This document shows, in pieces, positions 36,601 through 47,200 of a DNA stretch of 64,000 bases. The translations under genes and the position numbers were made by a program. The stretch spans positions 21,379,161 to 21,443,160 of the forward strand of contig NC_019876.2 in the NCBI RefSeq assembly GCF_002234675.1, in the 5' to 3' direction. Source of the stretch: Oryzias latipes (Eukaryota; Chordata; Actinopteri; Beloniformes; Adrianichthyidae). Numbering within the stretch: position 1 is the first letter of the stretch; every line of letters begins with the position of its first letter. The notes beneath the pieces were generated by a model. That model saw only the letters and a program-made list of their open reading frames with translations. It was not told where the DNA came from and made no database searches.

Positions 36601-39584
36601 GCCCACATTGACCCAGAGCGGAGTGTTGACCGGCAGAGATGCCAGTTGCTGCAGCTTGTTGGGTTCATCTGGAATAAAGAAACCCAGACTTCACATTTTC
36701 AAGTGCTGTGGACACCCCCCACCACCCAAGCCAAAATATAAGAACCTAAAGGTGCAGAGGTGGGGAGCAGAGGAAACTTGAGAGATACCAGATAGAGCAG
36801 GGGTCTCCAACCCATTTCAGGTCACGGACAGGTTTATTGTCAGACAACATTTTCATGGACCGGTCTGAATGAAGTCGAAGTTTGCCTAACCCTTTTTTGT
36901 TTTTTTGCAGATGACGAGGATTCAGGGAAGGAAAATTGTTACTTTGTAAAAATTCAATAAAACTGACATTCCAGGTTTTTTTTTCCTTTCATAGAATATT
37001 ATTATAACACTGAGAACCCAACCAAGTCTCAGATCACCTTTGAAAGCAAAAAGATTATTCATATTTTGTTTTTACATAAATCCTGATTCATAGAGTATTT
37101 ATTTTTAACAGATGAGCATTTTCTGTGCTAAAGTTTCTTAATAGATGTCTAATTTACCATTAATCCCCCTTTTACAAGTTTCCTCAGACCAGAAACATCT
37201 TCAGGTTGACAACTTTATTTGGGTGAATCTTCACCCTCTGTCAAATTTTTGCTGCTGGTTTAAACTAAGACTTTGTGATTAAGATGAAGACGTCAGACTG
37301 GATGCTAACAACCGGACACTAACTTTAACCACGTCCGACTTTTAAGGTGTGATGAACAAAGCAAAATAAAATGACACAACCATCGTAAAAACTGATATTT
37401 TCTAACTATAATAATAAACATGAATGTCTGTAACTTTATCATCTCCATGTGTGAAACATTCGAGACCCAATCATTTCAGCTTCTGGTCCTTGAGAACATC
37501 TGTCTCTGTCTCAATAAATCCGTTTTTAGAAGAAAACTCGTCTGTAAACAGCAGCTTCATGTTCCTTGAAAGTCGAAGGCTCTTCTTCAGGTTCCTCACA
37601 GACTCTTTCCTTCCCAAGGAAACTTTCCAAATACGTTTTATTAAGTTACTAACTTTGCATTCCGAGCAGCTGCTTAAAGTTACGTGACAGACAGACGGAT
37701 GTGGTGAACAGAATCCGGTAGTTTTCCAAAATAAAATTTCTGTCAGTTTCGGGGGGAAGAAATAATAAAATAAAAAATAAAAAAAATCGAAAGTTAACCT
37801 ATGCATTTGTTTTCTGTCTGCAGCCCGGTACCAAGTGGCCCAGGGACCGGTACCCGTCCGCGGCGCAGGGACCAGTGAGATAGAGGTCTTGATGTTCCAC
37901 AAAACATGCGATACTGGCAGTGCAGTACAAAATAGCTTCAAGCCCACAGCTAAATATTTTTTGACTGCTTTAGTTTAGTAGTTTGGAAATGTGTGGCAAT
38001 ATTGTGTGTGTGTGTGTGTGTACGTGTGTGTAATATTTACACATGAGGTTCACACGAGTTTCCAAATCCACCACAGGCTCCAGCAGGCCAGCGAGGCCCT
38101 GGTGTAACTCAACCAGGTATTTTTTCTCTACTTTTAGCACGATGTCATTCTCCACCACCTGAAGAATAGATGATAATCAGAGGACAAATGTATATCATTT
38201 GTGTGTGTGTGTGTATGTGTGGGTGTGTATCTATCTATATAAAGAGGAGCAACATAGACTAGTCCAGAGTGATACTCGGTTCGTCAAAGGAGAAAAGTTT
38301 GTGGTATTAAAGAAATAGACACTAAATGTTAGCTTCTTATATCATCCTACCTCTAACAGCTTATAAATAAGAAAAAAACAACTTTTAATGAATTACCGTT
38401 TCATTTTAAAGACCCACTTCAATGAAAATTGTGTTTTGGGCGTTTTTAACATGTTCTTGTAGCAATTTTCTCATGATGGAATACATACAGTACAGACCAA
38501 AAGTTTGGACACACCTTCCCATTCATTTGAATGGGAAGAGAAAATTGTAGAGAAAATTAAGATTAAAAATGCATTTCTGAGTATTTCTTTAATCATATTG
38601 TAAATCAGAAGCAGATGCAATAATGCTATAGAAAAGAGCTTTCAGATGTGTCATAGAAGCTACTAGCCACAAGCTTCCTGTAGTAGCTTGTAGACAGATG
38701 GATCCATGTATGTCTTTGATTTCCCCATCAAAGCTGGTCTCTGGCTTAGACATGAACAGATGGATAATTCTGATATTTCTCGTCATTTTTGTTGCACCAG
38801 TAATGATAGGTTAGGGTTCTGAGGGGCTGTAAGATAGCGGGAGAGTGCATAAACAGATGGATGATGAGAAATGGGGGAAGGCTTACTCCGCGCCAACAGT
38901 CCTGCCTACAACTAAGAGGTGAATTTCTAATGAATGAAAGAGTTTATTATTATTATTTAGCTAAAAAAGGCATAATCGTAATTAAAGAGGTTCTAGGAAA
39001 ACGTTTACAATAGGTCAAACGATGACTGGAGTGGGACTTTAATCTGAAGTAGTGAAAATGCACGTGAACAGCTGAAGATGCTAAAAGATAAATCAAAAAG
39101 AGAGAAACTTAAAACAGAGGCTGCAAAATATTGGAACCAAGCAATAATGATGGAGTTAACAAAGTGGATATTTAATATGATTTTGTGATATCAGAATGGG
39201 TGAAACAGGTGAAAGTATGAAAAATGTACATTATGCAAAAGTTTTTTACAGTGAGAAAGTTTCTCAGCAGTCATAGAATACATCCTACGTACAACCTTTC
39301 ACAGGTGTGATGCTAGTATCACTCAATTTACAAAAAACTGCGTTATTAAGTTCAGATCTTAAATGTACGCTTGTTTTAACTCCTCTGTGTTTAACAAGGA
39401 AAGGTGTATGTACCTTCACCCAGGCCTGGTCCGTCTTGCTTTTGGCCAAATCTTGCTCCAGGCAAAATGACCCCCGCTTCAGCAGAATGGAACCTTCCAT
39501 GGCATCATGGACGCGAAGGTCGGCAGAGATCAAAAATGTTTTAGAGGGGCGCCGCTTCCTCTCCTGTTCGTGAGCTCCGGACAT
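18895..39584 (-). CDS. cyld: CYLD-type ubiquitin carboxyl-terminal hydrolase
   Basis: Deubiquitinase for K63- and M1-linked chains that restrains NF-kB and related signalling. Exons in order: 39414-39584, 38041-38158, 36511-36668, 35977-36402, 35293-35398, 34346-34797, 28388-28553, 28159-28291, 26381-26503, 24791-24882, 24640-24703, 21671-21863, 20991-21099, 20803-20921, 19164-19371, 18895-19079. They sum to 2823 nt, 940 aa plus stop; human CYLD has 956. Domains: CAP-Gly 1 about 110-185, CAP-Gly 2 about 250-325, a proline-rich linker 330-425, CAP-Gly 3 about 444-505, USP domain from about 555. Catalytic Cys569 (GHLNSCYLD), His855 (IETSHYVSF) and Asp873 (WLFFDSMAD) are all present, as is the CxxC-rich B-box-like zinc module near 775-812. 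The start is the first ATG, with A at -3. Fish carry several cyld paralogues and I cannot tell which this is; adcy7 as neighbour favours the copy syntenic with mammalian CYLD. Confidence 0.94.
19372..20802 (-). other. cyld intron 14 with hAT fragment
   Basis: Non-coding. About 19480-19620 (TGTGGTAGACAGAATCTGGTGG) resembles part of the hAT element at 36798-37877. I recognise nothing else. Confidence 0.4.
21864..23351 (-). other. cyld intron 11, left part, no recognisable feature
   Basis: AT-rich intron sequence with short frames only and a GAA-rich patch near 22655-22675. I recognise no repeat family before the hAT element that starts at 23352. Confidence 0.4.
23352..24210. mobile_element. 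Non-autonomous hAT element, 859 bp
   Basis: Inverted ends CAGTGTTTTTCAACC and GGTTGAAAAACACTG bound the element. Flanking 8-bp repeats GTTTAAGG (23344-23351) and CTTTAAGG (24211-24218) differ by one base. No transposase frame remains. It lies in cyld intron 11. Confidence 0.85.
24583..24611. repeat. Poly-G run (29)
   Basis: A 29-base G run (poly-C on the cyld transcript), 28 bp past the donor of exon 11 (24640-24703). It is a candidate for polymorphism and for assembly error. Confidence 0.85.
25218..25877. mobile_element. hAT-like non-autonomous element, 660 bp
   Basis: Ends CAGGGCGTAACGATAATT and AATTGTTACACCCTTAG are imperfect inverted repeats. They are flanked by the same 8-bp word TTCCAGCT at 25210-25217 and 25878-25885. 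No coding capacity. It lies in cyld intron 9. Confidence 0.65.
26688..27095. repeat. Degenerate TCTAGATC-rich repeat tract
   Basis: Words such as TCTAGATC, GATCTAAAT and GGATCCATCTTGAT recur in irregular order over 400 bp in cyld intron 8, as in a decayed minisatellite. It contains and borders partial copies of an exon border (see findings). Confidence 0.6.
28671..29352. mobile_element. Tc1/mariner-type non-autonomous element
   Basis: Perfect inverted ends of more than 20 bp: AAAATATAAATGCAACACTT at the left and its complement at 29327-29352. The interior (TGGCATATCAAGACGCTAATTAG) is typical of a common fish element that lacks most of the transposase. Superfamily is by resemblance. It lies in cyld intron 6. 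Confidence 0.6.
29913..30130. mobile_element. hAT end fragment
   Basis: CAGTGGTCCCAAACCCCC followed by GACGGTCCGTGGATCAG resembles the left end of the family at 36798-37877. Only a fragment; the right border is unclear. Confidence 0.4.
30279..31182 (-). mobile_element. Tc1-like transposon relic, 0.9 kb
   Basis: Ends CACAATATTACCAAAAG and CTTTTGCTAATACAAAGTG form an imperfect inverted repeat, each flanked by TA (30277-30278 and 31183-31184). The minus strand still encodes [10 protein letters not shown] near 30495-30540, the third catalytic motif of Tc1 transposases, but the frame is broken and the element is shortened. It lies in cyld intron 6. Confidence 0.75.
32397..32536 (+). pseudogene. 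HARBI1-like transposase, first ~46 codons only
   Basis: The frame opens [20 protein letters not shown] and continues through [15 protein letters not shown], the N-terminal helical part of Harbinger transposases. Homology stops near 32536, where an internal deletion joins unrelated proline-coding sequence. The catalytic DDE core is absent, so it cannot be active. Confidence 0.7.
32544..32986 (-). pseudogene. Myb/SANT-like Harbinger accessory protein, broken
   Basis: The minus strand encodes a trihelix Myb/SANT-like segment ([46 protein letters not shown]). The probable ATG at 32984-32986 is followed by an in-frame TGA after seven codons. The C-terminal half is disrupted by CA/GT and G-run microsatellites at 32657-32728. 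In intact elements this protein carries the transposase into the nucleus and binds the ends. Confidence 0.65.
32657..32728. repeat. Compound C-run / CA / GT / G-run microsatellite
   Basis: Poly-C and CA units, then a short spacer, then GT units and poly-G: the two halves are inverted and could pair. It lies inside the Harbinger element. Confidence 0.8.
33390..33465 (+). repeat. Retroelement tail with TAAA repeats
   Basis: AAGGCGCTATATAAATAAATAAATAAAT is the standard 3' tail of fish LINE/SINE repeats. No body is recognised upstream. Confidence 0.45.
33560..33950 (+). mobile_element. 3' fragment of an R2/R4-type LINE
   Basis: Plus-strand frames encode [15 protein letters not shown] and then [12 protein letters not shown] and [21 protein letters not shown] residues. 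These are the C-terminal restriction-like endonuclease part of fish non-LTR elements of the R2/R4/Rex6 group. A frame change separates the first two blocks. Only the 3' end remains. It lies in cyld intron 6. Confidence 0.55.
34040..34229. mobile_element. hAT right-end fragment
   Basis: Ends GGTTGGGGACCACTG after GACCGGCCTGTG and TTGTCTGACATTAATCC, matching the usual right end of the family whose complete copy is at 36798-37877. Confidence 0.55.
35465..35940. mobile_element. Dispersed repeat, copy A (non-autonomous DNA element)
   Basis: Shares many blocks with 45769-46350: AGTGGTGCA, TTTTCAAACGGTTGG / TTTTCAAATGATTGG, GCATTTTGTACGTA / GCATTTTGTATGTA, and the end TGTGAACGTAGC / TGTAAACGTAGA. 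No coding capacity. It lies in cyld intron 4. Confidence 0.5.
36798..37877. mobile_element. hAT element, 1.08 kb, perfect 8-bp target duplication
   Basis: Starts CAGGGGTCTCCAACCC and ends GGGACCAGTG, flanked on both sides by AGATAGAG (36790-36797 and 37878-37885). Interior words (GGTCACGGACAGGTTTATTG, GGACCGGTCTGAATG, GTGGCCCAGGGACCGGTACC) are typical of a widespread fish hAT family. No transposase frame. It lies in cyld intron 2. Confidence 0.85.
38001..38032. repeat. GT microsatellite beside cyld exon 2 donor
   Basis: About 14 GT units with one interruption, starting 9 bp beyond the donor of exon 38041-38158. Confidence 0.8.
38406..39042. mobile_element. TTAA-bounded dispersed repeat, copy 2
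   Basis: Second full copy, in the same orientation as copy 1, from TTAAAGACCCACTTC to GAGTGGGACTTTAA. It shares the blocks ATTTTTGTT, CGCCAACAGTCC and AAGAGGTGAATTTC with copy 1. It lies in cyld intron 1. Confidence 0.7.
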
Positions 39585-39960
39585 CTTTGACGAGTGTCCA
39601 AAACGTTGAGTTTTCACTCCAAAGTTAGTTTTACGGCGTCCGACAAGAAACTGTTTCAATGAGCGCTGCTGCTCACCTATCGGCTCCTTCACAGGTAACC
39701 AAAGACAAACTTCCTTCACTTACGTCTCGCCTGCTAAACCATTCAGGCACGCGGAGCCGAGCTCGCGGCATATCTCCTACTAAAACCGCAAATGTTTAAC
39801 TTATTACGGATAACTCACAAAGTTTAACAAACTCTGAAACTTGTACGCCGCTGTGTGTCAACACCCCTAACATTTAAAGCAACTCCGTGCAATAACAAAC
39901 AGAAGTAGGAAGCGGATGACCGACAGGGGCGCAGCCAATGGGCTGCCGGAAACGACATGG
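39585..39960 (-). promoter_or_regulatory. 5' UTR and promoter region of cyld
   Basis: Sequence upstream of the cyld ATG. The reading frame stays open to about 39719 but offers only GTG, not ATG, so this is taken as 5' UTR plus promoter. It is GC-richer than its surroundings and includes a CCAAT-type box: ATTGG on the minus strand reads from CCAAT at 39936-39940 on the plus strand. Confidence 0.4.
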
Positions 39961-41240
39961 ACTTTAGCCAATCAAAACCCACGTGGGCGTGGCTGACACA
40001 GGGAAATTCCACTGTTGATTGAAATTGAAATGAGACGTTTAAGAAAGGTCGTTTCACACAGTAAATGTGCCTTTTATTTTATTTTTTGTTTATAAATACA
40101 ATAGAAAAATATTTAAACTCTCCATTCACACTGCAAATCCACAATTGAGCAAAAACAACTCCCTTCAGAACCACAACTGAAAATGTGCAAAGTTAAACAT
40201 GTCGGAGAGATTGACGTCAGTTAATGCTCCAATATAGAATAAAATTCCTGTTTCACATCAGCAATATTTGACCTGAGGAGCAGCATCTGAAGAATTTAGG
40301 TGTAAATGACTGGTGAGAAGTTTAAAGTAATCCCTAAAATGTTCCCTTTGAACCATGAAAAGGCTGATGGTCAGTAAATCTAAGGGTTAATGAAGTACAT
40401 ACATGTGTGCATGCACACTTATTCACACGCCTCTCAGGTTGTTTATTTGTCTCATTCAACTCTCCAACAAAAGTGTGCTTTTCACTCATGAACACAAATT
40501 CAGACAAATTGACACACACTTGCACAATCTCACACACGCAGTGCTGGGATCGGTATGATCAGATGCATTGACACTACAGGTCCCAGCATGCAGCGAGGCT
40601 GATGAAGAACAAGCTCTCTTCTTACCAATACATAACCATCACTTCAGAAGGCGGAAAATGACCTTTTTTCCAGCATGTCCCGGCCCTCCCTCTGACGCTC
40701 CCTGCAGCTGTTCACCTCACCCATAAGAGAATGAAGCTAAAGACAAAGCTCAACATTTTTGTTAAGCAAACCTGAATGATTTCTGTATTTTTCCACCTGT
40801 GAGAAAAATGAGTGCAGTTTTGAACTTTAACAGTGAATGCACATGAGTGTCACACAGATAAAGGAGTCAAAACCTGGGGAGAGAAAAGTTTGATTGTCAT
40901 GACAAGGCCAGTTGGGTCTTTTCGATCCTTCATAAAACCGGTGCTTTGATATTTAGAAACAGTTTTGTCTAGTTAAACAATGATGTTTAGCCACAGTACC
41001 AAAAATACATTTTATCAGCAATGAAAATACAGTGTAAAGTTAAAGTGTTTGAGCAGAAATGCTTTCCATCCTTCTCTGTCGTTTGTGAACAGTCTTGATT
41101 TTCTTTAGTGTCAGGATGTGACGTTCATGCGTGCTGCTCATGCAGCAATTCAGCATAGTCAGAGATGGCCAGCAGGCTCAGGGGAAAACAGTCCCTGTTT
41201 CGCTGCATCTCTGGTAGTCCTCCGGTTCATGAACTTTGGA
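39961..41240 (-). other. adcy7 3' UTR and spacer to cyld
   Basis: Non-coding stretch between the adcy7 stop codon and the cyld promoter. TTTTATTTTATT at 40074-40086 gives minus-strand AATAAA signals, so the adcy7 3' UTR could be about 1.15 kb long. No gene or strong repeat is visible. Confidence 0.4.
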
Positions 41241-44200
41241 TCAGAACTGAAAAGACGGGTGATTCGGGTTCACAAAGTATGTGGTGAGCTCCCCTTTGCC
41301 CTTCACCTTGACAAGTCCTCTTAACGTGACGCCGTATCCAATGTTCTCCACTACTTCACGCGTCTCCTCAGTCACCTGAGAGTAAACAAAATACATCATT
41401 TTTTTTGCAGCTCCAGACATGAACTCTGCACAGCTCAAAAACTGTGGATGTAGTATCTTTACTGAAGTAATAAGTCACGGTTAGCTCTAGCTAGTTAGTG
41501 TCTTTGGGTCAGGCTGCTCTCCGTTTGGAGAATCAGGAGTGAAACCAGTTGACGGCACCTGTAAAAACTCTGAAGCACATTTAAAGTAACCAGTTATTGC
41601 AAATTTTGCCATCTTTTACGATATGTACATTGCACAGCTTGATGTTTCGATAACGATGAGTTTACGATTTATTGTGCAGGTCTAATTCTTTTTCCACATG
41701 TAAGAGGCAAAAATGCATTTGCAATTGCAACACCCAATTAGCTAAAAACCCTCAGAGATGATCCAGATTTTATAGATTTTTTGAATGTGTTAGGGATGCC
41801 CCAATCAAGGTCTTTGGCCCCCGATCTGATTCTGTCATTTGAGTTTCAGTAACTGATAAAGAGTCCCAGTCCGGTATTTTTGTAGCTTAAAAAAAAGAAC
41901 AACTTTAATAAATAGATCCAGGTTGACGCTTATTTTTATTTAATTAATCTTTTTTATCATTTAACACTAAACCAGTGAAGTAGTTTGAACAACCAAGTAA
42001 AAAATAAAATAAAATATCAACTAGAAAAAGTAATTAAGTATTAACTCGTAAAAATAGTTGATAATTTGTCATGTGAGAAAGTTTGGTGACTATAGAGCTT
42101 TAGAGCTATTGATCATTGAACATCAGAGAAGGAGGGTCTAAGGCAGGGGTGCCCAAATCCTGGCTTTGAGGGCCGGTGTCCTACAGGTTTTCCAACCAAT
42201 CTGCCATTGAAGCTCCTTATTGGCTAAACACACCTGACCCAGGTAATCAGCATCAGATAAGGCAGGGTTTTTTGAAAATTAACAGGAGACTGGCCCTTGA
42301 GGCCTGGATTTGGGCATCCCTGGTCTAAGGGCAGGGAGGCCCAGTTTAGTCTAGTCTATTTAGTTTGGTTAAGTAATTACCCATTCATTTCTATGACTTC
42401 ATGTTCTTTATGATTTCATTTTGATTATACAACCACAGTTCTGAACTCCATTGAGACGACCATTGTTGTAATATTGGGCTGTATAAATAAAATTGAATTG
42501 AATTGAGATGTGATTCATATCTCCATTACAAATTCTTAAAAAATAATGATGTTTTTCTGTTCAAATCCTTTGAACATAAATATGATGGTGAGTCTTCATG
42601 ACTAGCTCATATCAATGGATCGAGTTATTAGTTTTGGTTGTTTTTGAGAAATTATTGAGTTCAGAAATCTGAATCTAAATATCTTCTAACTTCCTGAAAT
42701 GCTTTTGTGCGCCTTCTGTTCAAACTGCGTCGTGTTCTTCTGTTCTTTACAATAATAAAACGTTGTGATCTGTTTATGATGTGCAGAATTCTACAAGGGC
42801 ATTTATTTGAAGTAATAAGCTTAAAATATTTAGTGCTAATCAAAATAAGAATAAAATAAATATCAATCCCTGATCAGGACACAACATCCGATTCCAGTCA
42901 AGTCTGAAACTATACGATCAGCCCAATGTCTGATGGCGTGATTGGTACATCCCTAGACTGGGTTCTCTAAAGAATTTTAGAAAATAAGCTCAGAAAACAG
43001 GTCAGCTCAACAGAGCTCCATGCTGCTTTTAGTGCACAAATAGAAAAAAAAAAGAAATTTTAAAGTTGAACATCATCCAGTCTCCATTATTGCTTGAAGG
43101 TTGTATGGATTCCCAGCTGCACTCATGTTCAAAATGTTGTTGCTGGTCTCCTTCAAAATGACAGCTTCTTCTGACTCAATCCAGCATCACTGCTTCGATG
43201 GGATTCAGTGGACCGTGATGAACTCCAGAGTGGACTTTCGTTCTCTGACAGAATAAAGCGAAAAGGATTCAAACACAACCATGCTAACTCCTGCCTTACC
43301 TGAATCTTGTCCATTTCGCCTGTGCTTTCCATCCTGCTGGCAACGTTTACAGTGTTTCCCCAGATGTCAAACTGGGGTTTACGGGCTCCAATAACTCCTG
43401 CAATCACCGGGCCGTGGTTAATTCCTGCAGGCGGACACCAGAGGAGGAAAGGTGGGAGCAAAGAGGGTTAAACAGACTCATTTAACAAACACAGCAAACA
43501 TTTCCTTTAGATTTTTTTAAATAGGCAGAAGAAACGTTTATATCATACAAATGCCGGTTCCTCAAAATCCACATTAGCTAAACTTGTTACAGAATTTTTT
43601 TTTTGCGTGTAACTAATAAGAATCAAGAGTTTCTGTCTGTCTCCAGAATCAACTTTTACAAGATTTAAATAGTCATTCAAAAGCATTTTTTTTTGATTAT
43701 ACAAAAGACGTTTTTTTCCATTTAAACTGAAAAAAATTGAACCTAGTCTCATAATATTGTAAATTCTCACATTTAAAATTAAGAATACAGTACCTTTTAA
43801 CTAAAGAAATAAAAAACTACTTTAAAGTAAAATCATGAATCAATATTAAACTTTTAAACAAAAATGTATTTAAAGGATCAATGGATTATTTTAAAGTCCT
43901 CATTTAATGCCAGATGTACCAATTCTGAGCTTGAAGTTGTTAAAGGAGTGTGTGTTGAGGACTTCCAGTTTTCCCATCAGAGCGATGGCGAACTCCACCA
44001 TGGAGCGCACGAAGCTGTGCGACATGTCTTGGCCCTGTAGGGGGAGCCAGAGATCAGAGAGAGGTGTTGCTGTTTCCACACAATGAACGGAGGAGGGATA
44101 GAGGAGTAGAGACAATATGAAGGTGTAGTGATGGATTGATGATCACACCTTTTTGTCTTCTCCTGCAGCAGAGTGGGAAAGGCCTGCAGCCGCCATGTAA

Positions 44201-47200
44201 GTGCTCCCGATTGTCTTTATCTTCTCCACTGAGGAGAATTTGGGCTTCTGGAGAAGCTGGGAGACAGATTCGGGAGTGTTACCATTAGAAAAGTAGATGT
44301 GCCATCTTTCAAAAGCAGCATCTGCACCTACTTACCTCGTCAAAGTCTGAAATGATCTCGTTGAGGAAGCGCAGACACTCTAGCCCATCCTTGTTTTCGA
44401 TGCTCTCATTGTAAAAGTGTTTGAAGTCGGGCACCGAGGCGAACATCACACAGACGCAGTCGTACGACTGACTGTACAAGTCCTGACAAAGAAAGATCCA
44501 CCATCACAGTATAAAAACCAACCCTGAAAAAAATCTTTATGCCATTCAAAAATGTTCAGTTTGAAAATAAAATATGAAAAAACATAAAAGCATTTTTTAA
44601 TTCTCCTTCATCCTGAGCATGAGGATGCTGGAGCCTATCCCATCTGTTTCAGGGTGGCGGTGGGTTCACCCTAGACTGTTCACCAGTCCATCACTGGAAC
44701 TGGAATAAGCAACCCATCTGCCCTCTTGTTCCAATTAGGAAGTACGCGCTGGTCCCAAAAAGCCAAAATCCCAGAGACTTTTACAGTGCTTTACAGACTT
44801 TTTACAGTGCTTGCAGCACAAGTTATTCAAGTTATGAACTCACCAATCACATGCCTCAAAAGTAGGCGGCCTCGCCTCAAAAGTTTGAAGCGTTTGACAG
44901 ATTCTCCCGAGCCCGTTTTTAGTAGAAGGGGTGTGGCCTTCTAACTTGCTCACTCCTGATTGGAGTGAGTGGTTGCCATGGAAAAGTTCACTCAGACCCA
45001 AATGGACCAATCACGGCCTACTGAGGACGTCTGGGTCCAACATGGCAACGCAGATATGGATTGGAACCGGAAGCAAGACATCTCTTTGGGTGACATCACA
45101 GTTATATATTATACAGTCAATGGAAAAACATTAACGTTGTGGCAGAAACAAAAAAGAAATTGTTAATTTAATTTTGAACTCTAATTAAAAAGCCTATTCT
45201 GTGAGTTCAGAGAGGAAAAATAACACTATCTTCCCAGTCCCTCCTTTAAGCGTTGATCCATCTCTGCTGGACAACAGGACTCTAAAAAGTATGAGTGTCC
45301 CTCAAACAGATATGGAGCTGTCTAAAAGAACCAAAATACAATGCATACAATGCATGCTTAAATTTGAGTCTCTTTCTTGATTAGACATGGATTTTTTTTT
45401 CTATCTTGCATGTATTCTAAACCCAATTTATCCTGTTTGGGGTCATGGGGTTGCTGGAGTCTACCCAGATGGGTGAAGGTGGGGTCCACCCTGGACAGTT
45501 CACCAGTCCATCACTGGGGCCCACAGAGACAGACAACCGACACTCACACCTACAGGACAATTTAGAGTTAACAAATTAACCTATGATGCATGTTTTGGAC
45601 AGTGGGAGGGAAAATGAAGTGTTTGGAGAAAACCTTTGCATGTACAAGGAGAACATGCAAACTCCACATAGAAAGGCCCCAGCTGGGATTTCTACCTTCT
45701 TCAGGATTCAAATCAGGGGCCTTCTAACTGTGAGGCAAGAGTGCTTATCACTAATGAGCAATGTGCAGACTTATGCTGCGGACACACCGGCCACTTGACA
45801 GGCATTTAAGAACGCGTGGTTTGCCCATGGTGTTCACAATGGACAGGCAGGGAGGGGCTTCTTCCTCTTTTTTTTTTTTCCGCAACTGTTTATTATTGCA
45901 TATCCGCCAGGTACAGTTGGAAGAGTCTTGGTGCGAAATGTCGAAGCGGTGCAAATTGTGTTAATCTTGCTCCAGACTTTTTCTTTCACAGCTCAATAAT
46001 GATACATGAAAGACTAGGTCTCATAGAACTCTGGCCGGGAAAATAAAGGAATGAATCATTTCTCCTCCAATATCAATTTTCAAATGATTGGCACTTACGT
46101 GAATTAAAAGGGACGTCATCCACATGACACTACCAAAACCGAGTTCGTGGTGGGTCAAAGTTTAACCTGGTTTAACTTTCAACTCACGTTCAACGGCCTA
46201 GCATTTTGTATGTAGAGCCCGAAAACAGTCGTAGAAACTTGTGCAGCTACGCGTGAACGTGAGGGTTTTGAACACAGAAGCCCAAAACGCACATTTACAT
46301 TGACTTCATAGGAAGTGTCCACTTGAATGTGGCAGGTGTAAACGTAGAACGTGAGACCCATACTCGTAGTGCTAACCTGACTTTGCACAGCCTTCCCCAT
46401 GAAGAAGGAGGCGACATCTGGCGGCATGACATTCTGGAGGAGGAGCTTGTTAACGTTCTCCATGGTCTCCATCTCCTCCTGCTCAGTCTTGAAGCATCGC
46501 TCCAGTAGGAAGTCCACACGGCTGCTCAGCTCATCCTGACAACCCGGACACCAGCGCAGAAGTCAAACACAGAGAGCACATTCAAGCTTTGACATTGGGG
46601 GTGACGTGCACAGACCCACCTGTCGGGCCAGGATCAGACACATCACGTAGAAGACCACCAACCAGACTCCAGACATGATCTGAGGGTCCTTCAGCACCCC
46701 AGGTCTGTTCACATGCACACACACGTGACAGAACTCAACATTTATGTGTGAAGGAGACACTCACATGTTGGGCTACAAAAGGAGGTGAATTAATGATGGT
46801 AATTTGAACCTGCAGATAAGGATTCACATGGGGGGCAGAAACTTAAGACTGAGTACACGATTTCTGACAGACTAACACAAGAGTATTGTGTATTTTTATC
46901 AGATGGGGGGACTCATGTGTCTCTTCTACACTGAGCTCGGCACACCCTCATGCACGCTGATCATTGTGAATCTGCAGGATGCTTGTAAGTTCCCATACGC
47001 ACATTGAGCTCAACTTGCACACTAAAATGCACAGAAACACTCAGCGTGAGCTTGCATACAAGTCCTTAGTATGACAGGAGGAGTGCTTAAAATGCATGTG
47101 AGAACTCAATGTGCACAAGAACATGTAGATAAGAACTCAGCATCCACATATATGTACATGGGGAAGCTTAAGGTGCACATGGATGTTTCCGTGCCAGCTC

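Noticed and set aside
39585..39719. Upstream in-frame extension of cyld by 45 codons
   Set aside because: The frame is open but begins only with GTG. The first ATG (39584) has a good context and a sensible length, so the extension is taken as 5' UTR.
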